Shown here: positions 53,067 through 62,003 of the stretch, piece after piece
How positions within the stretch are numbered: position 1 is the stretch's first letter
Layout of the letters: every line of letters starts with the position of its first letter
Origin: Bog-756 sp963756515
GTDB taxonomy: Bacteria; Actinomycetota; Acidimicrobiia; Acidimicrobiales; RAAP-2
Assembly: GCA_963756515.1 (NCBI GenBank)
Contig: CAVWNV010000002.1
Location: forward strand, 558,001 to 622,000
Direction: 5' to 3'
Length of the DNA: 64,000 nt
Made by a program: the position numbers and the translations under genes
The notes under the pieces: generated by a model
Databases searched by the model: none
Seen by the model: only the letters and a program-made list of their open reading frames with translations
What the model was told of the DNA's origin: nothing

Positions 53067-55132
53067 TGACCATGACAGACACACAGTCCCAACCACAGCC
53101 GGGTGCCGAGGCCCACGGTGTCGCCGAGTCCCGTGGTCTCTTCGACGGTGAGATCCTCCGACAGGCCCTGTTCGACTCGTTCAAGAAGCTGAATCCGGCT
53201 ACGGAGATCAGGAACCCGGTGATGTTCGTGGTCCTGGTGGGCACGGTGATCACCTTCGTCGAGGCGATCGCCCACCCCAGCACCTTTACGTGGTCCATCA
53301 CCATCTGGCTGTTCCTGACCGTGGTGTTCGCCAACTTCGCCGAGGCCATGGCCGAAGGGCGAGGCAAGGCCCAGGCCGACACGCTCCGTCGGATGCGGTC
53401 CGAGACCGAGGCCCGTCGGCTCAGTGCCGACGGTTCCGAGGAGTTGGTGCCGGCCGCGGAGCTGGCGCGTGGCGACCTGGTGGTGTGCGAGGCGGGCGAT
53501 GCCATCCCGTCCGACGGCGAGATCACCGAGGGCATCGCCTCGGTGGACGAGTCGGCCATCACCGGCGAATCGGCCCCGGTCATCCGGGAGTCGGGCGGCG
53601 ACCGCTCGGCGGTTACCGGCGGCACCAAGGTCCTTTCCGACCGCATCGTCATCAGGATCACGGCGGAACGGGGCCAGACCTTCCTCGACCGGATGATCAG
53701 GCTGGTCGAGGGGGCCAACCGTCAGAAGACGCCGAACGAGATCGCCCTCACCATCCTGCTGGCCGTGCTCACCATCATCTTCATTCCCGTCGTGGTGTCG
53801 CTGCAGGCCTTTGGCCACTACGCCGGGGGCAGCGTCTCGGTGGTGATTCTCATCTCTCTGCTGGTGTGCCTGATCCCGACCACCATCGGGGCCCTGCTGT
53901 CCGCCATTGGCATCGCTGGCATGGATCGCCTGGTGCAACGGAACGTGCTGGCCATGAGCGGGAGGGCCGTCGAGGCGGCCGGAGACGTCCAGACCCTCCT
54001 GTTGGACAAGACCGGCACCATCACGCTCGGCAACCGAATGGCATCGGATTTCTACCCTGTGGAGGGTCATACCGAACGGGACGTCGCTGACGTGGCGCAG
54101 CTGGCCTCGCTGGCCGATGAGACCCCCGAGGGTCGGTCCATCGTCGTTCTGGCCAAGGAGCGCTTCGACATCCGCGAGCGCGAACTCGAGGGCGACCATG
54201 CCTTCGTGCCGTTCACGGCACAGACCCGTATGTCCGGCCTCGACATCGGAGGGCGACAGATCCGCAAGGGGGCGGCCGAATCGGTCAAGCGGTGGGTTGA
54301 TGAACAGGGTGGGGCCGTCCCTTCCGACCTCGACGCCATCGTCGAACGCGTGTCGCGTGCCGGCTCCACCCCGTTGGTGGTGTCCGACGACCAAGTCATC
54401 CTCGGCGTCATCGAGCTGAAGGATGTGGTCAAGCAGGGGATCCGTGAGAAGTTCGACGAGATGCGTCAGATGGGTATCCGCACCGTCATGATCACCGGCG
54501 ACAATCCTCTGACTGCGGCCGCCATCGCCCAAGAGGCCGGGGTGGACGACTTCCTGGCCGAGGCCACGCCCGAAGCCAAGATGGCTTTGATCAAGTCGGA
54601 ACAAGAGGGCGGCAAGCTCATCGCCATGACCGGCGACGGGACCAACGATGCCCCGGCCCTGGCCCAGGCTGATGTGGGCGTGGCCATGAACACCGGGACC
54701 ACGGCAGCCAAGGAGGCCGGCAACATGGTCGACCTCGACTCCAACCCGACCAAGCTCATCGACGTCGTGGAGATCGGGAAGCAGCTCCTGATCACACGAG
54801 GATCGCTCACGACGTTCTCTATCGCCAACGATGTGGCCAAGTACTTCGCCATCATCCCTGCTCTGTTCGTCGTCACCTATCCGCAGATCAAGGCCCTCAA
54901 CGTCCTGCACTTGCACAGCCCGCAGAGCGCGGTGCTGTCGGCGGTCATATTCAACGCCCTGGTGATCGTGGCCCTCATCCCCTTGGCGCTGCGCGGCGTG
55001 AAGTACCGACCGTCCGGATCCGCCGCCATCTTACGACGCAACGTCTGGATCTACGGGGTAGGCGGCGTCATTCTCCCGTTCATCTTCATCAAGTTGATTG
55101 ATCTCATCCTCGTGGCGCTGCACGCCTACTAA
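53066..55132 (+). CDS. kdpB: KdpB ATPase subunit
   Basis: 688-residue P-type ATPase. TGES in the actuator domain (ITGESAPVI), phosphorylation site DKTGTIT near residue 314, GDGTNDAPAL in the hinge, and membrane motif IPTTIGALL. The regulatory Ser in TGES, target of inhibitory phosphorylation in E. coli KdpB, is conserved. It hydrolyses ATP to drive K+ uptake. Confidence 0.97.
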   Translation: MTMTDTQSQPQPGAEAHGVAESRGLFDGEILRQALFDSFKKLNPATEIRNPVMFVVLVGTVITFVEAIAHPSTFTWSITIWLFLTVVFANFAEAMAEGRGKAQADTLRRMRSETEARRLSADGSEELVPAAELARGDLVVCEAGDAIPSDGEITEGIASVDESAITGESAPVIRESGGDRSAVTGGTKVLSDRIVIRITAERGQTFLDRMIRLVEGANRQKTPNEIALTILLAVLTIIFIPVVVSLQAFGHYAGGSVSVVILISLLVCLIPTTIGALLSAIGIAGMDRLVQRNVLAMSGRAVEAAGDVQTLLLDKTGTITLGNRMASDFYPVEGHTERDVADVAQLASLADETPEGRSIVVLAKERFDIRERELEGDHAFVPFTAQTRMSGLDIGGRQIRKGAAESVKRWVDEQGGAVPSDLDAIVERVSRAGSTPLVVSDDQVILGVIELKDVVKQGIREKFDEMRQMGIRTVMITGDNPLTAAAIAQEAGVDDFLAEATPEAKMALIKSEQEGGKLIAMTGDGTNDAPALAQADVGVAMNTGTTAAKEAGNMVDLDSNPTKLIDVVEIGKQLLITRGSLTTFSIANDVAKYFAIIPALFVVTYPQIKALNVLHLHSPQSAVLSAVIFNALVIVALIPLALRGVKYRPSGSAAILRRNVWIYGVGGVILPFIFIKLIDLILVALHAY

Positions 55133-55145
55133 TGGAGACTCCCTG

Positions 55146-55766
55146 ATGCTCATCCATCTGCGTCGATCGGTGTTGCTGGCGTTGGTCGTGTTGGCCTTGA
55201 CCTTCGCCTTCGCCTTCGCCGGCACCGGCATATCCCAGCTGTTCTTCGAGCACCAGGCTGACGGCTCGATCACCCGCAACGGATCGACCCTCATCGGTCA
55301 GAACTGGTCGGACACGAAATGCCCAGGTCATGCTCCAGGGAGCTGTGTGTTCCAGGGCCGGCCTGACGACCTCGGCCCGTACGCCGCCAATCCCAAGAAC
55401 GATGTGGCCGGCGGTGACAACCCCCTGGTGGCCAACGGCAACAGCGGCGAGTCCGGCGCATCCAACCTGGGGCCGAGGTCCAAGTTGCTCAAGAGCAACA
55501 CCCAACAGCTGGTGGCCTACTGGAAGGCGCGGGGTGTCGACCCCACCCCCGATCTCGTCACCACCTCTGGCAGCGGGTATGACCCCGACATCACGGCGGC
55601 TGACGCCACGGCCCAGATCCCCATGGTGTCCGCAGCGACCGGACTTTCGCCTTCGGTCTTGCGGGCGTTGATCGCCCGCCACAACAATGGAGCGCAGTTG
55701 GGCTTCCTGGGCAGCAGTTACATCAACGTCCTGCAGCTCAACGAGGCGCTGGCCAAGCTTCGTTGA
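55146..55766 (+). CDS. kdpC: KdpC subunit
   Basis: 206 residues. One N-terminal transmembrane helix (about 8-28), then the extracytoplasmic domain with SCVFQGRPDD, AANPKNDVAGGDNPLVANGNS, SNLGPRSKLL and VSAATGLSPSVLRALIARHN. The start at MLIHLRRS follows GGAGACTC at good distance. Last gene of kdpFABC. Confidence 0.95.
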   Translation: MLIHLRRSVLLALVVLALTFAFAFAGTGISQLFFEHQADGSITRNGSTLIGQNWSDTKCPGHAPGSCVFQGRPDDLGPYAANPKNDVAGGDNPLVANGNSGESGASNLGPRSKLLKSNTQQLVAYWKARGVDPTPDLVTTSGSGYDPDITAADATAQIPMVSAATGLSPSVLRALIARHNNGAQLGFLGSSYINVLQLNEALAKLR

Positions 55767-56105
55767 GTGCTGGGCCCCGCCGCCCCGCGTACCCGCCGAC
55801 CCGCGTACCCGCCGACCCGCCGACCCGCCGACCCGCCCGCCAACCGATTGACCGTGACGGGGAGCGACGTGCGGTCCAGGCTCCATGACGGACGAAACCC
55901 ACTGACGGAGTCAGACGGACGAATGTCCCCCGGGATCAGAGCGACGGGATGGATGATCCCTCGGTCACCGCCGCTGTCGACCCCGTGGGAAGGTTCGGTT
56001 GTCAGCAGGAGGGCCGACGAGTCGTGACCTCTGACCACACGGACCCTGGTGGCTTCGACCCGTTCCGGCCCGAGGTGCGCCGGTCCGTGGCGGGAGGTCG
56101 GGATC
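55767..56105. other. Intergenic region with a GC-rich tandem repeat
   Basis: 339 bases between kdpC and the convergent lipoprotein gene. The left end (about 55785-55841) is a tandem repeat of CCCGCGTACCCGCCGA shrinking to CGACCCGC units. The remainder shows no frame with convincing coding character. Confidence 0.6.
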
Positions 56106-56627
56106 TCAACAGGTCCCGACCTTGCCTACGGTGATCTGGGTCACCTTCCATATCTGGCGCGACTTCACCAGCTCGGCTGTCGTCCGACGACGACCGCCCG
56201 GTGCGTTCTTGGCTCTGGCGCCCGAGGTGGTGTACTCGACCCAGTTCCCGTCGTTGAAGCAGTCCACGACCTCGGCATGGGTGGGATCTCCCGTCGGTGT
56301 GAGCGATGTGACGTTGGGATCGATCACGGGAGTACCGCGGGTCACGATGTCGTGCAGCTGGTCCGTGGCCAATCCCTGTACGAACAATGTGAGAGCAGCA
56401 CCGGTCGTGTGCTGCGCCAACAGCGGTGATTGGTAGTCAGAGGTCCGGGCCGCCATCACGAGATCGGACCACATGCTCCGGTACGCCGCCAGGACCACCA
56501 CCGACGGGTCGGCCGGGGAACCGGCAGGTGGTCGCGCCGTCGACGCCGTGGATGCCGCCCCCGGACCGGGCCCCGTCGTGCACGCGGTGAGTAGGACCGA
56601 GGCCAGGCAGACGGAGGAACGTACCAC
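56106..56627 (-). CDS. Secreted lipoprotein of unknown function
   Basis: 173 residues starting with GTG. Lipobox VLLTAC at about 11-16, a Pro/Ala/Ser-rich linker to residue 42, then a globular domain (LAAYRSMWSDLVMAARTSDY, LHDIVTRGTPVIDPNVTSL, VDCFNDGNWVEYTTSG, IWKVTQITVGKVGTC). The fold resembles NTF2-like secreted mycobacterial lipoprotein domains; Cys-Cys pairing is possible. No specific function. Confidence 0.78.
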   Translation of the reverse strand: MVRSSVCLASVLLTACTTGPGPGAASTASTARPPAGSPADPSVVVLAAYRSMWSDLVMAARTSDYQSPLLAQHTTGAALTLFVQGLATDQLHDIVTRGTPVIDPNVTSLTPTGDPTHAEVVDCFNDGNWVEYTTSGARAKNAPGGRRRTTAELVKSRQIWKVTQITVGKVGTC

Positions 56628-56749
56628 CCACTCTGTCCGGGCCGGGGTCAGCGTTGGCCCGCGGCTCCGCCGGTGCCAGGGCCACCCTCGGCCTTCGAGC
56701 GCGGGGCTATCGGAGATCCGGCACTACCCAGTGGCGTGGCCGACGCCGG

Positions 56750-57616
56750 TCAGACACCGCCGCCGTCCGCCGCTCCACGGTTGGGTGCGCTTCCACCGTC
56801 CGGGCCCCTCGGACCCACGGAGGCGAGCTCGGACTCGTCGGTCAGGAGCACCGCGCCGACCAGGTCGGCGACGGCCACGGCGGTAAGAAGACGGTGATGG
56901 TTCAGGGTCCGGCCCGGCGTCGGGGTGAGGACGAAGTGACCGAGCAGCCAGCCCTGGGCCCGGACCGGCAGGTCCACCCGACTGGTCGGAAGCCCAAGGT
57001 CCTCGGTGGACCAACGCTGACCGGCGATGCTGACTTCACCGTCGGGAGTGATCCGGGCCGAGAGGTTCCCGGGATCATGTCGGGTGAAATAGCAGTGTCG
57101 GAGCGACAGCTGCTGGGACAGCTCCTCGAGGGCCATTTGGATGACGGAACGGGGCTCCTTCCCCGTCGCCGCATGCTCACCGACGGAGTGTAGGAGCGCG
57201 ACGGTCTGTCTGCTCTCGATGGCCTCACGGCGGTGATTTCGTCCCCGGGCGGCCAGTTCGCCTACGGCCACGCCCACCACCAACAGCAATACCTCGGTGA
57301 TGAGGTCCTGGTGCCCGCTGATCCGGAAGGAGTTGTACGGCCGGGTCAGGAAGAAGTCGAAGGAGAGGGCGGCGGCGACGGCGGAGACGAACGCAGCCAC
57401 ACGACGCCCGGTGCTCGCCACGGCCACGATGACCACAACCAGAAACAGTGCGTCGTCTGCCGTGTCCAGGCGGCCCCTCCACGGGATCAGGGCCAGGGCC
57501 ATGACCACCGGGGCGACGACTGCGACCGCGAACAGCCGTGGACTCGACCAATTCCACCGCCCCGTCGGTGTCGCCGGGTCCCTCCGCCACTGCCTGGGTC
57601 TGGTCGCGCTGCCCAC
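56750..57616 (-). CDS. DUF4118-GAF membrane protein without kinase domain
   Basis: 288 residues. Four hydrophobic helices (about 28-115) with SFDFFLTRPYNSFRISGHQD, the DUF4118 motif of KdpD, then a GAF-like domain (about 130-265). The C-terminus is low complexity, and HisKA and HATPase domains are absent. It may be a degraded or regulatory KdpD relative, possibly a kinase-less sensor tied to the Kdp systems nearby. The GTG start is tentative. Confidence 0.75.
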   Translation of the reverse strand: MGSATRPRQWRRDPATPTGRWNWSSPRLFAVAVVAPVVMALALIPWRGRLDTADDALFLVVVIVAVASTGRRVAAFVSAVAAALSFDFFLTRPYNSFRISGHQDLITEVLLLVVGVAVGELAARGRNHRREAIESRQTVALLHSVGEHAATGKEPRSVIQMALEELSQQLSLRHCYFTRHDPGNLSARITPDGEVSIAGQRWSTEDLGLPTSRVDLPVRAQGWLLGHFVLTPTPGRTLNHHRLLTAVAVADLVGAVLLTDESELASVGPRGPDGGSAPNRGAADGGGV

Positions 57617-57761
57617 CCAGCCACTCTCCCATGGATCGTCCGGCGCAGGAAGACGCGTGCTCTGTCTTTACGCTCCCGAGCATGAATTTTCACGATTCTG
57701 TTACGCCCCCCGTTGCGCTTGTTACGCCTCCGCGGGGTTTCGGTGCTACGACTTCGGGGTG
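57617..57761. promoter_or_regulatory. Divergent promoter region before the OsmC-like gene
   Basis: AT-richer stretch (57680-57725) with the direct repeat GTTACGCC at 57700-57707 and 57721-57728, two helical turns apart; a candidate regulator site for the OsmC-like gene. No clear promoter pair. Confidence 0.4.
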
Positions 57762-58199
57762 ATGATGTCGCCCAAGGCCGCCCCCATCGAGGGCGAGCAC
57801 CCCATCGCCATGGTGTCCGTCACCAGCAGCGCCGGCTACCGGGGCGAGATCCGGGCCGGTCGCCACCTGCTCGTGGCCGACGAGGGCCCCGAGGTGGGGG
57901 GCGACGACGAGGGACCCAATCCGTATCAGCTCATCCTGGCCGGCCTGGTGCAGTGCACCGCGGCCACCCTGCGGATGTATGCCAACCGGAAGGGCTGGGC
58001 GCTGGGGGAGGTCAAGGTCCGGGCCCGTCTGCTGCGCACCGGTGACGGGGCCACCAAGGTCGAGCGGATCGAGCGGACCATCACCGTGTCCGGGGAGCTG
58101 TCCTCGGAGCAGAAGCAGCGACTGGCCGAGATCGCCGATCGGACCCCGGTCACACGGACGCTGTTCGGCTCCCTCACCATCGACACCACCCTGTCCTGA
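57762..58199 (+). CDS. OsmC-family protein
   Basis: 145 residues. GPNPYQLILAGLVQCTAATL has the first family cysteine, but the usual second cysteine site (CPVxRTL) reads TPVTRTL, so the standard two-cysteine peroxidase mechanism is unlikely. It may be a hydroperoxide-binding or otherwise diverged member. Tandem ATG codons make the start ambiguous by one residue. Confidence 0.85.
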   Translation: MMSPKAAPIEGEHPIAMVSVTSSAGYRGEIRAGRHLLVADEGPEVGGDDEGPNPYQLILAGLVQCTAATLRMYANRKGWALGEVKVRARLLRTGDGATKVERIERTITVSGELSSEQKQRLAEIADRTPVTRTLFGSLTIDTTLS

Positions 58200-58265
58200 C
58201 CACCGGGTGCCGCCGCGTTCGGCCGGGCTTCCGGCCGGCCCCCGGGTGGTGATTGACTGCTCATC

Positions 58266-58847
58266 ATGACGGCCTGCCCTACCCTGCTCACCGAGCGCCT
58301 GATCCTGCGGCCGCTCGAGGAGTCAGATCTCGACGACTTCACCGAGGTCCTCACCGCGCCCGAGGTACGCCACGCCCTTCGCCTTCCCGATGCATTCTCC
58401 CGACGGGACGCCTGGCTGGGGATGGCCCAGTGGCGCGGTCAGTGGGAGCTCCGGGGCACCGGTCAGTTCGCGCTCGAGGAGCGGTCCACGGGACGGTTCG
58501 TGGGCCGGGCCGGACTCCACCGACCGGAGCAGGACGACTGGCCCGGCGTCGAGGTCGGGTGGACCCTGCACCCCGACTGCTGGGGCCGGGGCTTCGCCAC
58601 CGAAGCCGGAGCGGCGTCGCTCGCCTACGCCTTCGGGGTGATGGGCCTGAGCGAGGTGTTCAGCGTGATCCTCCCCGACAACGCTCGCTCCCAGGCCGTG
58701 GCCCGACGGCTGGGCCTCACCCTGGTGGAGCAGCGCGTGCTCTCCTCTTTTCCGTCGGAGCCCCACGGCATCTGGAGAATCGGACGACGCCAGTGGGAGG
58801 AGTCGCCGGCCAGCCGGGCGAATGACGGGACGGGGCCGCTCCTGTGA
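58266..58847 (+). CDS. GNAT-family N-acetyltransferase (RimJ/RimL-like)
   Basis: 193 residues. LLTERLILRPLEESDLDDF, GRAGLHRPEQDDWPGVEVGW, CWGRGFATEAGAAS (acetyl-CoA loop) and NARSQAVARRLGLTLV are the RimJ/RimL pattern. Substrate could be a ribosomal protein N-terminus or a small molecule. Confidence 0.88.
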   Translation: MTACPTLLTERLILRPLEESDLDDFTEVLTAPEVRHALRLPDAFSRRDAWLGMAQWRGQWELRGTGQFALEERSTGRFVGRAGLHRPEQDDWPGVEVGWTLHPDCWGRGFATEAGAASLAYAFGVMGLSEVFSVILPDNARSQAVARRLGLTLVEQRVLSSFPSEPHGIWRIGRRQWEESPASRANDGTGPLL

Positions 58848-58860
58848 ACCCGCTCGGGTG

Positions 58861-58916
58861 AGCCCGGCGCCGGAAGCCCGGCGCCGGAAGCCCGGCGCCG
58901 GAAGCCCGGCGCCGGA
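58861..58916. repeat. 14-bp tandem repeat AGCCCGGCGCCGGA
   Basis: Four perfect copies between convergent genes. Each unit holds the palindrome CCGGCGCCGG, so the RNA from either strand can form strong hairpins; a bidirectional terminator role is plausible. Confidence 0.92.
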
Positions 58917-58921
58917 GGTGC

Positions 58922-59692
58922 TCAGCGGAGGGCCAGCCCCCCGTCGACCAGCACCACCTCGCCGGTGACGTAGGTGGAGCGGGCCAGTCCCACGATGAGC
59001 TCGGCCACGTCCTCGGGGGTGGCCGTCCTCCGCAGGGGTGCCTGGGCGTTGACGAACTCCCGCACAGCTCCCCACTCCACCGTCCAGGGGGTGTCGACCA
59101 ACCCCGGCGCCACCGCGTTGACTCTGACCGCCGGGGCCAGGGCGTTGGCCAGCAGTCTGGTCATATGGCTGACGGCGGCCTTGGAGCAGGCGTAGGGGAT
59201 GGAGCTGCCGGTGGGCCGTTCGCCGGCCAAGGACGAGACGTTGACCACCTGGCCGCGGCCGGAGTTGCGCAGGTGCTCCGTGGCGGCCACCGTCACCTGC
59301 CAGGTGCCGACGACGTTGACGCCGAAGATGCGTCGCCACACGTCGGGGGAGGCCGCCTCGACGTCGTGGTGGGGGATCACCTCGGTGGTCCCGGCGTTGT
59401 TGACCAGCACGTCGAGTGCCCCGTGGCGCCGGACGGTCTCGACCACCAGGTGCCGGGCCTGCTCCTCGTCGGCGATGTCGGCCTGGATGTAGCTGGCGCC
59501 CGGCAGCTCGTGGGCCAGCGCCTCGCCGGAAGTCACCGACGTCGACGAGTTGATCACCACGGTGCCCCCGAGGGCGGCGAACCGGTGTGCGGTGGCCGCC
59601 CCGATCCCCGACGACGATCCGGTCACCAGGACCACCTGGCCGTGGAAGGGGGCATCGTGCGAAGCGGGCGTCCGTGGGGCTGGCTCGACCAT
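58922..59692 (-). CDS. SDR-family oxidoreductase
   Basis: 256 residues. TGSSSGIG, NNAGTTEV, catalytic Ser in VNVSSLAGE, YACSK and the C-terminal GEVVLVDGG. Sequence after strand 2 (INSSTSVTSGE) suggests NADP. Similar to FabG-like dehydrogenases; substrate unknown. Confidence 0.88.
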   Translation of the reverse strand: MVEPAPRTPASHDAPFHGQVVLVTGSSSGIGAATAHRFAALGGTVVINSSTSVTSGEALAHELPGASYIQADIADEEQARHLVVETVRRHGALDVLVNNAGTTEVIPHHDVEAASPDVWRRIFGVNVVGTWQVTVAATEHLRNSGRGQVVNVSSLAGERPTGSSIPYACSKAAVSHMTRLLANALAPAVRVNAVAPGLVDTPWTVEWGAVREFVNAQAPLRRTATPEDVAELIVGLARSTYVTGEVVLVDGGLALR

Positions 59693-59730
59693 GGGCCGAG
59701 TGTAGGACCCGACTGGCCTACGTTTTCTCC

Positions 59731-60651
59731 GTGCGACTGGTGAGCTTCAGGGAGGACCGGGCCGGGCCCGGACGGGACGGCGATCCGGTCCGGACGGGCC
59801 TGGTGGTCGGTGACGAGGTGGTCGACCTGAGCGACCCGGCCGTCGGTCTGCCGGGCGGGATGGTGGAGTTGCTGTCCCTCGGGGACGCGTCTGCCGACGC
59901 GCTGGCCCGGGCCCCGTCGACCGGGGCCCGGCGCCTGCCCCTGGCCGGGGCACGGCTGATGGCTCCGGTGCCCCGACCTCCTTCGTTCCTGGCCATCGCC
60001 CGCAACTACGACGCCCACATCCGCGAGCTGGGACACGAGCGGCCGGACTACCAGACGTGGTTCTCCAAACAGCCGACCTGTGTCATCGGCCCCGGTGCCC
60101 CCATCGAGGTGCCACGGGTCTCCGATTCGGTGGACTACGAGGGTGAGCTGGGGTTGGTCGTGGGTCGGCGCGGCCGGCACGTGCCGGCCGACCACGCTCT
60201 CGAGATCGTGGCCGGCGTCACCGTGGTCAACGATGTCAGCGTGCGGGACTGGCAGTGGCGCACACCGACCATGATGATGGGCAAGGGATTCGACACCCAT
60301 GGACCAACGGGTCCGTGGATCGTCACGCCGGACGAGCTCGACGACGTCGGAGGGGTGCAGCACCTGTCCGTCCGCACGTGGGTCAACGGGGAGCTCCGCC
60401 AGGACGGTTCCACCGAGGACATGATCTTCACCTGTGTCGAGATGATCGAGTACCTCTCGGCCGCCTTCACGTTGGAGCCCGGGATGGTGATCAGCACCGG
60501 CACGCCGGCCGGGGTGGCCGCCGGGGGGGACCCGCCGCGCTGGCTGGCGGCCGGGGACACCGTCACCGTGGAGGTCGGGGGAGTGGGGACGCTGGCCAAC
60601 CCGGTGGTCGACGAGCCCGATCCGGACCACGACCACGGCGGTGAGTGGTGA
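59731..60651 (+). CDS. Fumarylacetoacetate hydrolase-family protein
   Basis: 306 residues. LAIARNYDAHIRELG, DYEGELGLVVG (metal-binding Glu pair), NDVSVRDWQ, KGFDTHGPTGPWIVT and ISTGTPAGV are the FAH signature. Members hydrolyse or decarboxylate acylpyruvates and 2-hydroxy-dienoates in ring-cleavage pathways. GTG start inferred from length. The stop overlaps the arfB start. Confidence 0.9.
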   Translation: MRLVSFREDRAGPGRDGDPVRTGLVVGDEVVDLSDPAVGLPGGMVELLSLGDASADALARAPSTGARRLPLAGARLMAPVPRPPSFLAIARNYDAHIRELGHERPDYQTWFSKQPTCVIGPGAPIEVPRVSDSVDYEGELGLVVGRRGRHVPADHALEIVAGVTVVNDVSVRDWQWRTPTMMMGKGFDTHGPTGPWIVTPDELDDVGGVQHLSVRTWVNGELRQDGSTEDMIFTCVEMIEYLSAAFTLEPGMVISTGTPAGVAAGGDPPRWLAAGDTVTVEVGGVGTLANPVVDEPDPDHDHGGEW

Positions 60652-61076
60652 GCCCAGCCCCTCGGTCCGACGGGGTGGTCCGGGTGAGCCCGTCGCTCGC
60701 CGTCCCGGTGTCGGAGCTCCACCTCCGGTTCAGTCCGAGCGGCGGACCGGGGGGCCAGCACGCCAACAAGGTCAATACCCGGGTGGAGCTCCGCTTCGAC
60801 ATCAGCGGTTCTCCGTCGTTGGGCCCCCGGCAGCGGGCCCGTTTGCTCGAGCGCCTGGGCCCCGAGCTCCGGTTGGTGGTCGACGACGAGCGCTCGCAGA
60901 TCCGCAATCGGCAGCTGGCCATGGAACGCTTCCGTGAGCGGATGGCGGCGGCGATGCACGTGGAGAAGGCCCGCCGGCCCACCCGTCCCTCCCGGGGGGC
61001 CAAGGAGCGACGCCTCACCGCCAAGCGGAGGCAGTCCGAGCGCAAGCGGGACCGTCGGCCGGACTTCGACGACTGA
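60645..61076 (+). CDS. arfB: Peptidyl-tRNA hydrolase ArfB
   Basis: 143 residues. RF1-like catalytic loop with GGQ at 36-38 in GGPGGQHANKVNTRVEL, then a basic tail (RRPTRPSRGAKERRLTAKRR) that enters the empty mRNA channel. It rescues stalled ribosomes by hydrolysing peptidyl-tRNA. Two adjacent GTG codons are possible starts; the second overlaps the upstream stop. Confidence 0.95.
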   Translation: MVSPAPRSDGVVRVSPSLAVPVSELHLRFSPSGGPGGQHANKVNTRVELRFDISGSPSLGPRQRARLLERLGPELRLVVDDERSQIRNRQLAMERFRERMAAAMHVEKARRPTRPSRGAKERRLTAKRRQSERKRDRRPDFDD

Positions 61077-61097
61077 CTGCCCCGCCCGGGTAGGCGC

Positions 61098-62003
61098 TCA
61101 GCCGGCCCGGCGGTCCGTGGTGGCCGGCTCGTCCCAGGTGGCGTCGAGGAACGTACCGATCTCGTCGGTCAGCCGATCGGGGCGCATCCTCAACTCGAGC
61201 ACCGAGTTGGCCTGGACCAACTGACCCCGGGGAAGTCGACGCGACAGCTGCTCGGCATCGTGGAACGGATGTACGCGGTCCACCTGATGACCGATGACCA
61301 GCGCCGGCATGGTCATGTTGGCCCGTTGCCCGACGGTGGGGGCGATGGGCCCGGCCAAGATCCCGTGGAGCACCGCGGCCGTCTCGGTCGGATCGTTGGA
61401 CAAGGTGTTCATCACACTGTTCAACGGACCGTTGCCGGTTCGGGGTAGGTGCTGGAACAAGGAAGCGGTCCGGCGGACCAACGGCCGGGCGAAGTGCACC
61501 GCCAGCAGCAGGGGCACGAACGTGATGGCGGCGGCCGGGACCGCCCACTCCAGCACGGGCATCTCGATGACCATCCCCTGCACCCGCTCGGGAGCCTGCG
61601 CGGCCACCAGCAAGCTGACGTTCCCGCCCAGGGACACACCGCCCACCACGGCCCGTTCGATGCCGAGGTGGTCGAGGAGGGCCACCACGTGCCGGGCGTA
61701 GGTGTCCATGCGGTGATAGGAGGCCCGCTTGGGCTTTTCGGACAGTCCATGCCCCGGGAGGTCGAGCAGGATGATGCGAAATCCCCGTGCGGCCAGGTCC
61801 ATGGCCAACCGCCGGTTCATGTTCGAGTCCATGAGGATCCCGTGCATGAAGACCATCACTTTGGGACCGTGGCCGTGGATCTCGTAATAGAGCCGGACTC
61901 CGAAGGAGTCCAGCATGCCCACCTCGAACGGTGGGTCGTTCGACCCGGGCCGATCGGCCCTGCCCCTAGCCGTCGGATCCGACGGCCCCCCTCGAGTTGT
62001 CAT
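61098..62003 (-). CDS. Alpha/beta hydrolase
   Basis: 301 residues. HGILMDS oxyanion motif, GVSLGG nucleophile elbow with Ser and GHQVDRVHPF carrying a likely acid. The usual GHxxxxE near the C-terminus reads VLELRMRPDRL, so the catalytic His is not evident. A start at MLDSFGV (after GAGGTGG) would remove the 29 N-terminal residues that overlap the upstream nitrilase gene. Substrate unknown. Confidence 0.83.
   Translation of the reverse strand: MTTRGGPSDPTARGRADRPGSNDPPFEVGMLDSFGVRLYYEIHGHGPKVMVFMHGILMDSNMNRRLAMDLAARGFRIILLDLPGHGLSEKPKRASYHRMDTYARHVVALLDHLGIERAVVGGVSLGGNVSLLVAAQAPERVQGMVIEMPVLEWAVPAAAITFVPLLLAVHFARPLVRRTASLFQHLPRTGNGPLNSVMNTLSNDPTETAAVLHGILAGPIAPTVGQRANMTMPALVIGHQVDRVHPFHDAEQLSRRLPRGQLVQANSVLELRMRPDRLTDEIGTFLDATWDEPATTDRRAG

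Noticed and set aside
55718..56038. Minus-strand frame after kdpC
   Set aside because: Overlaps a tandem repeat, is Arg/Gly-rich and shows no conserved-looking segment or ribosome site.
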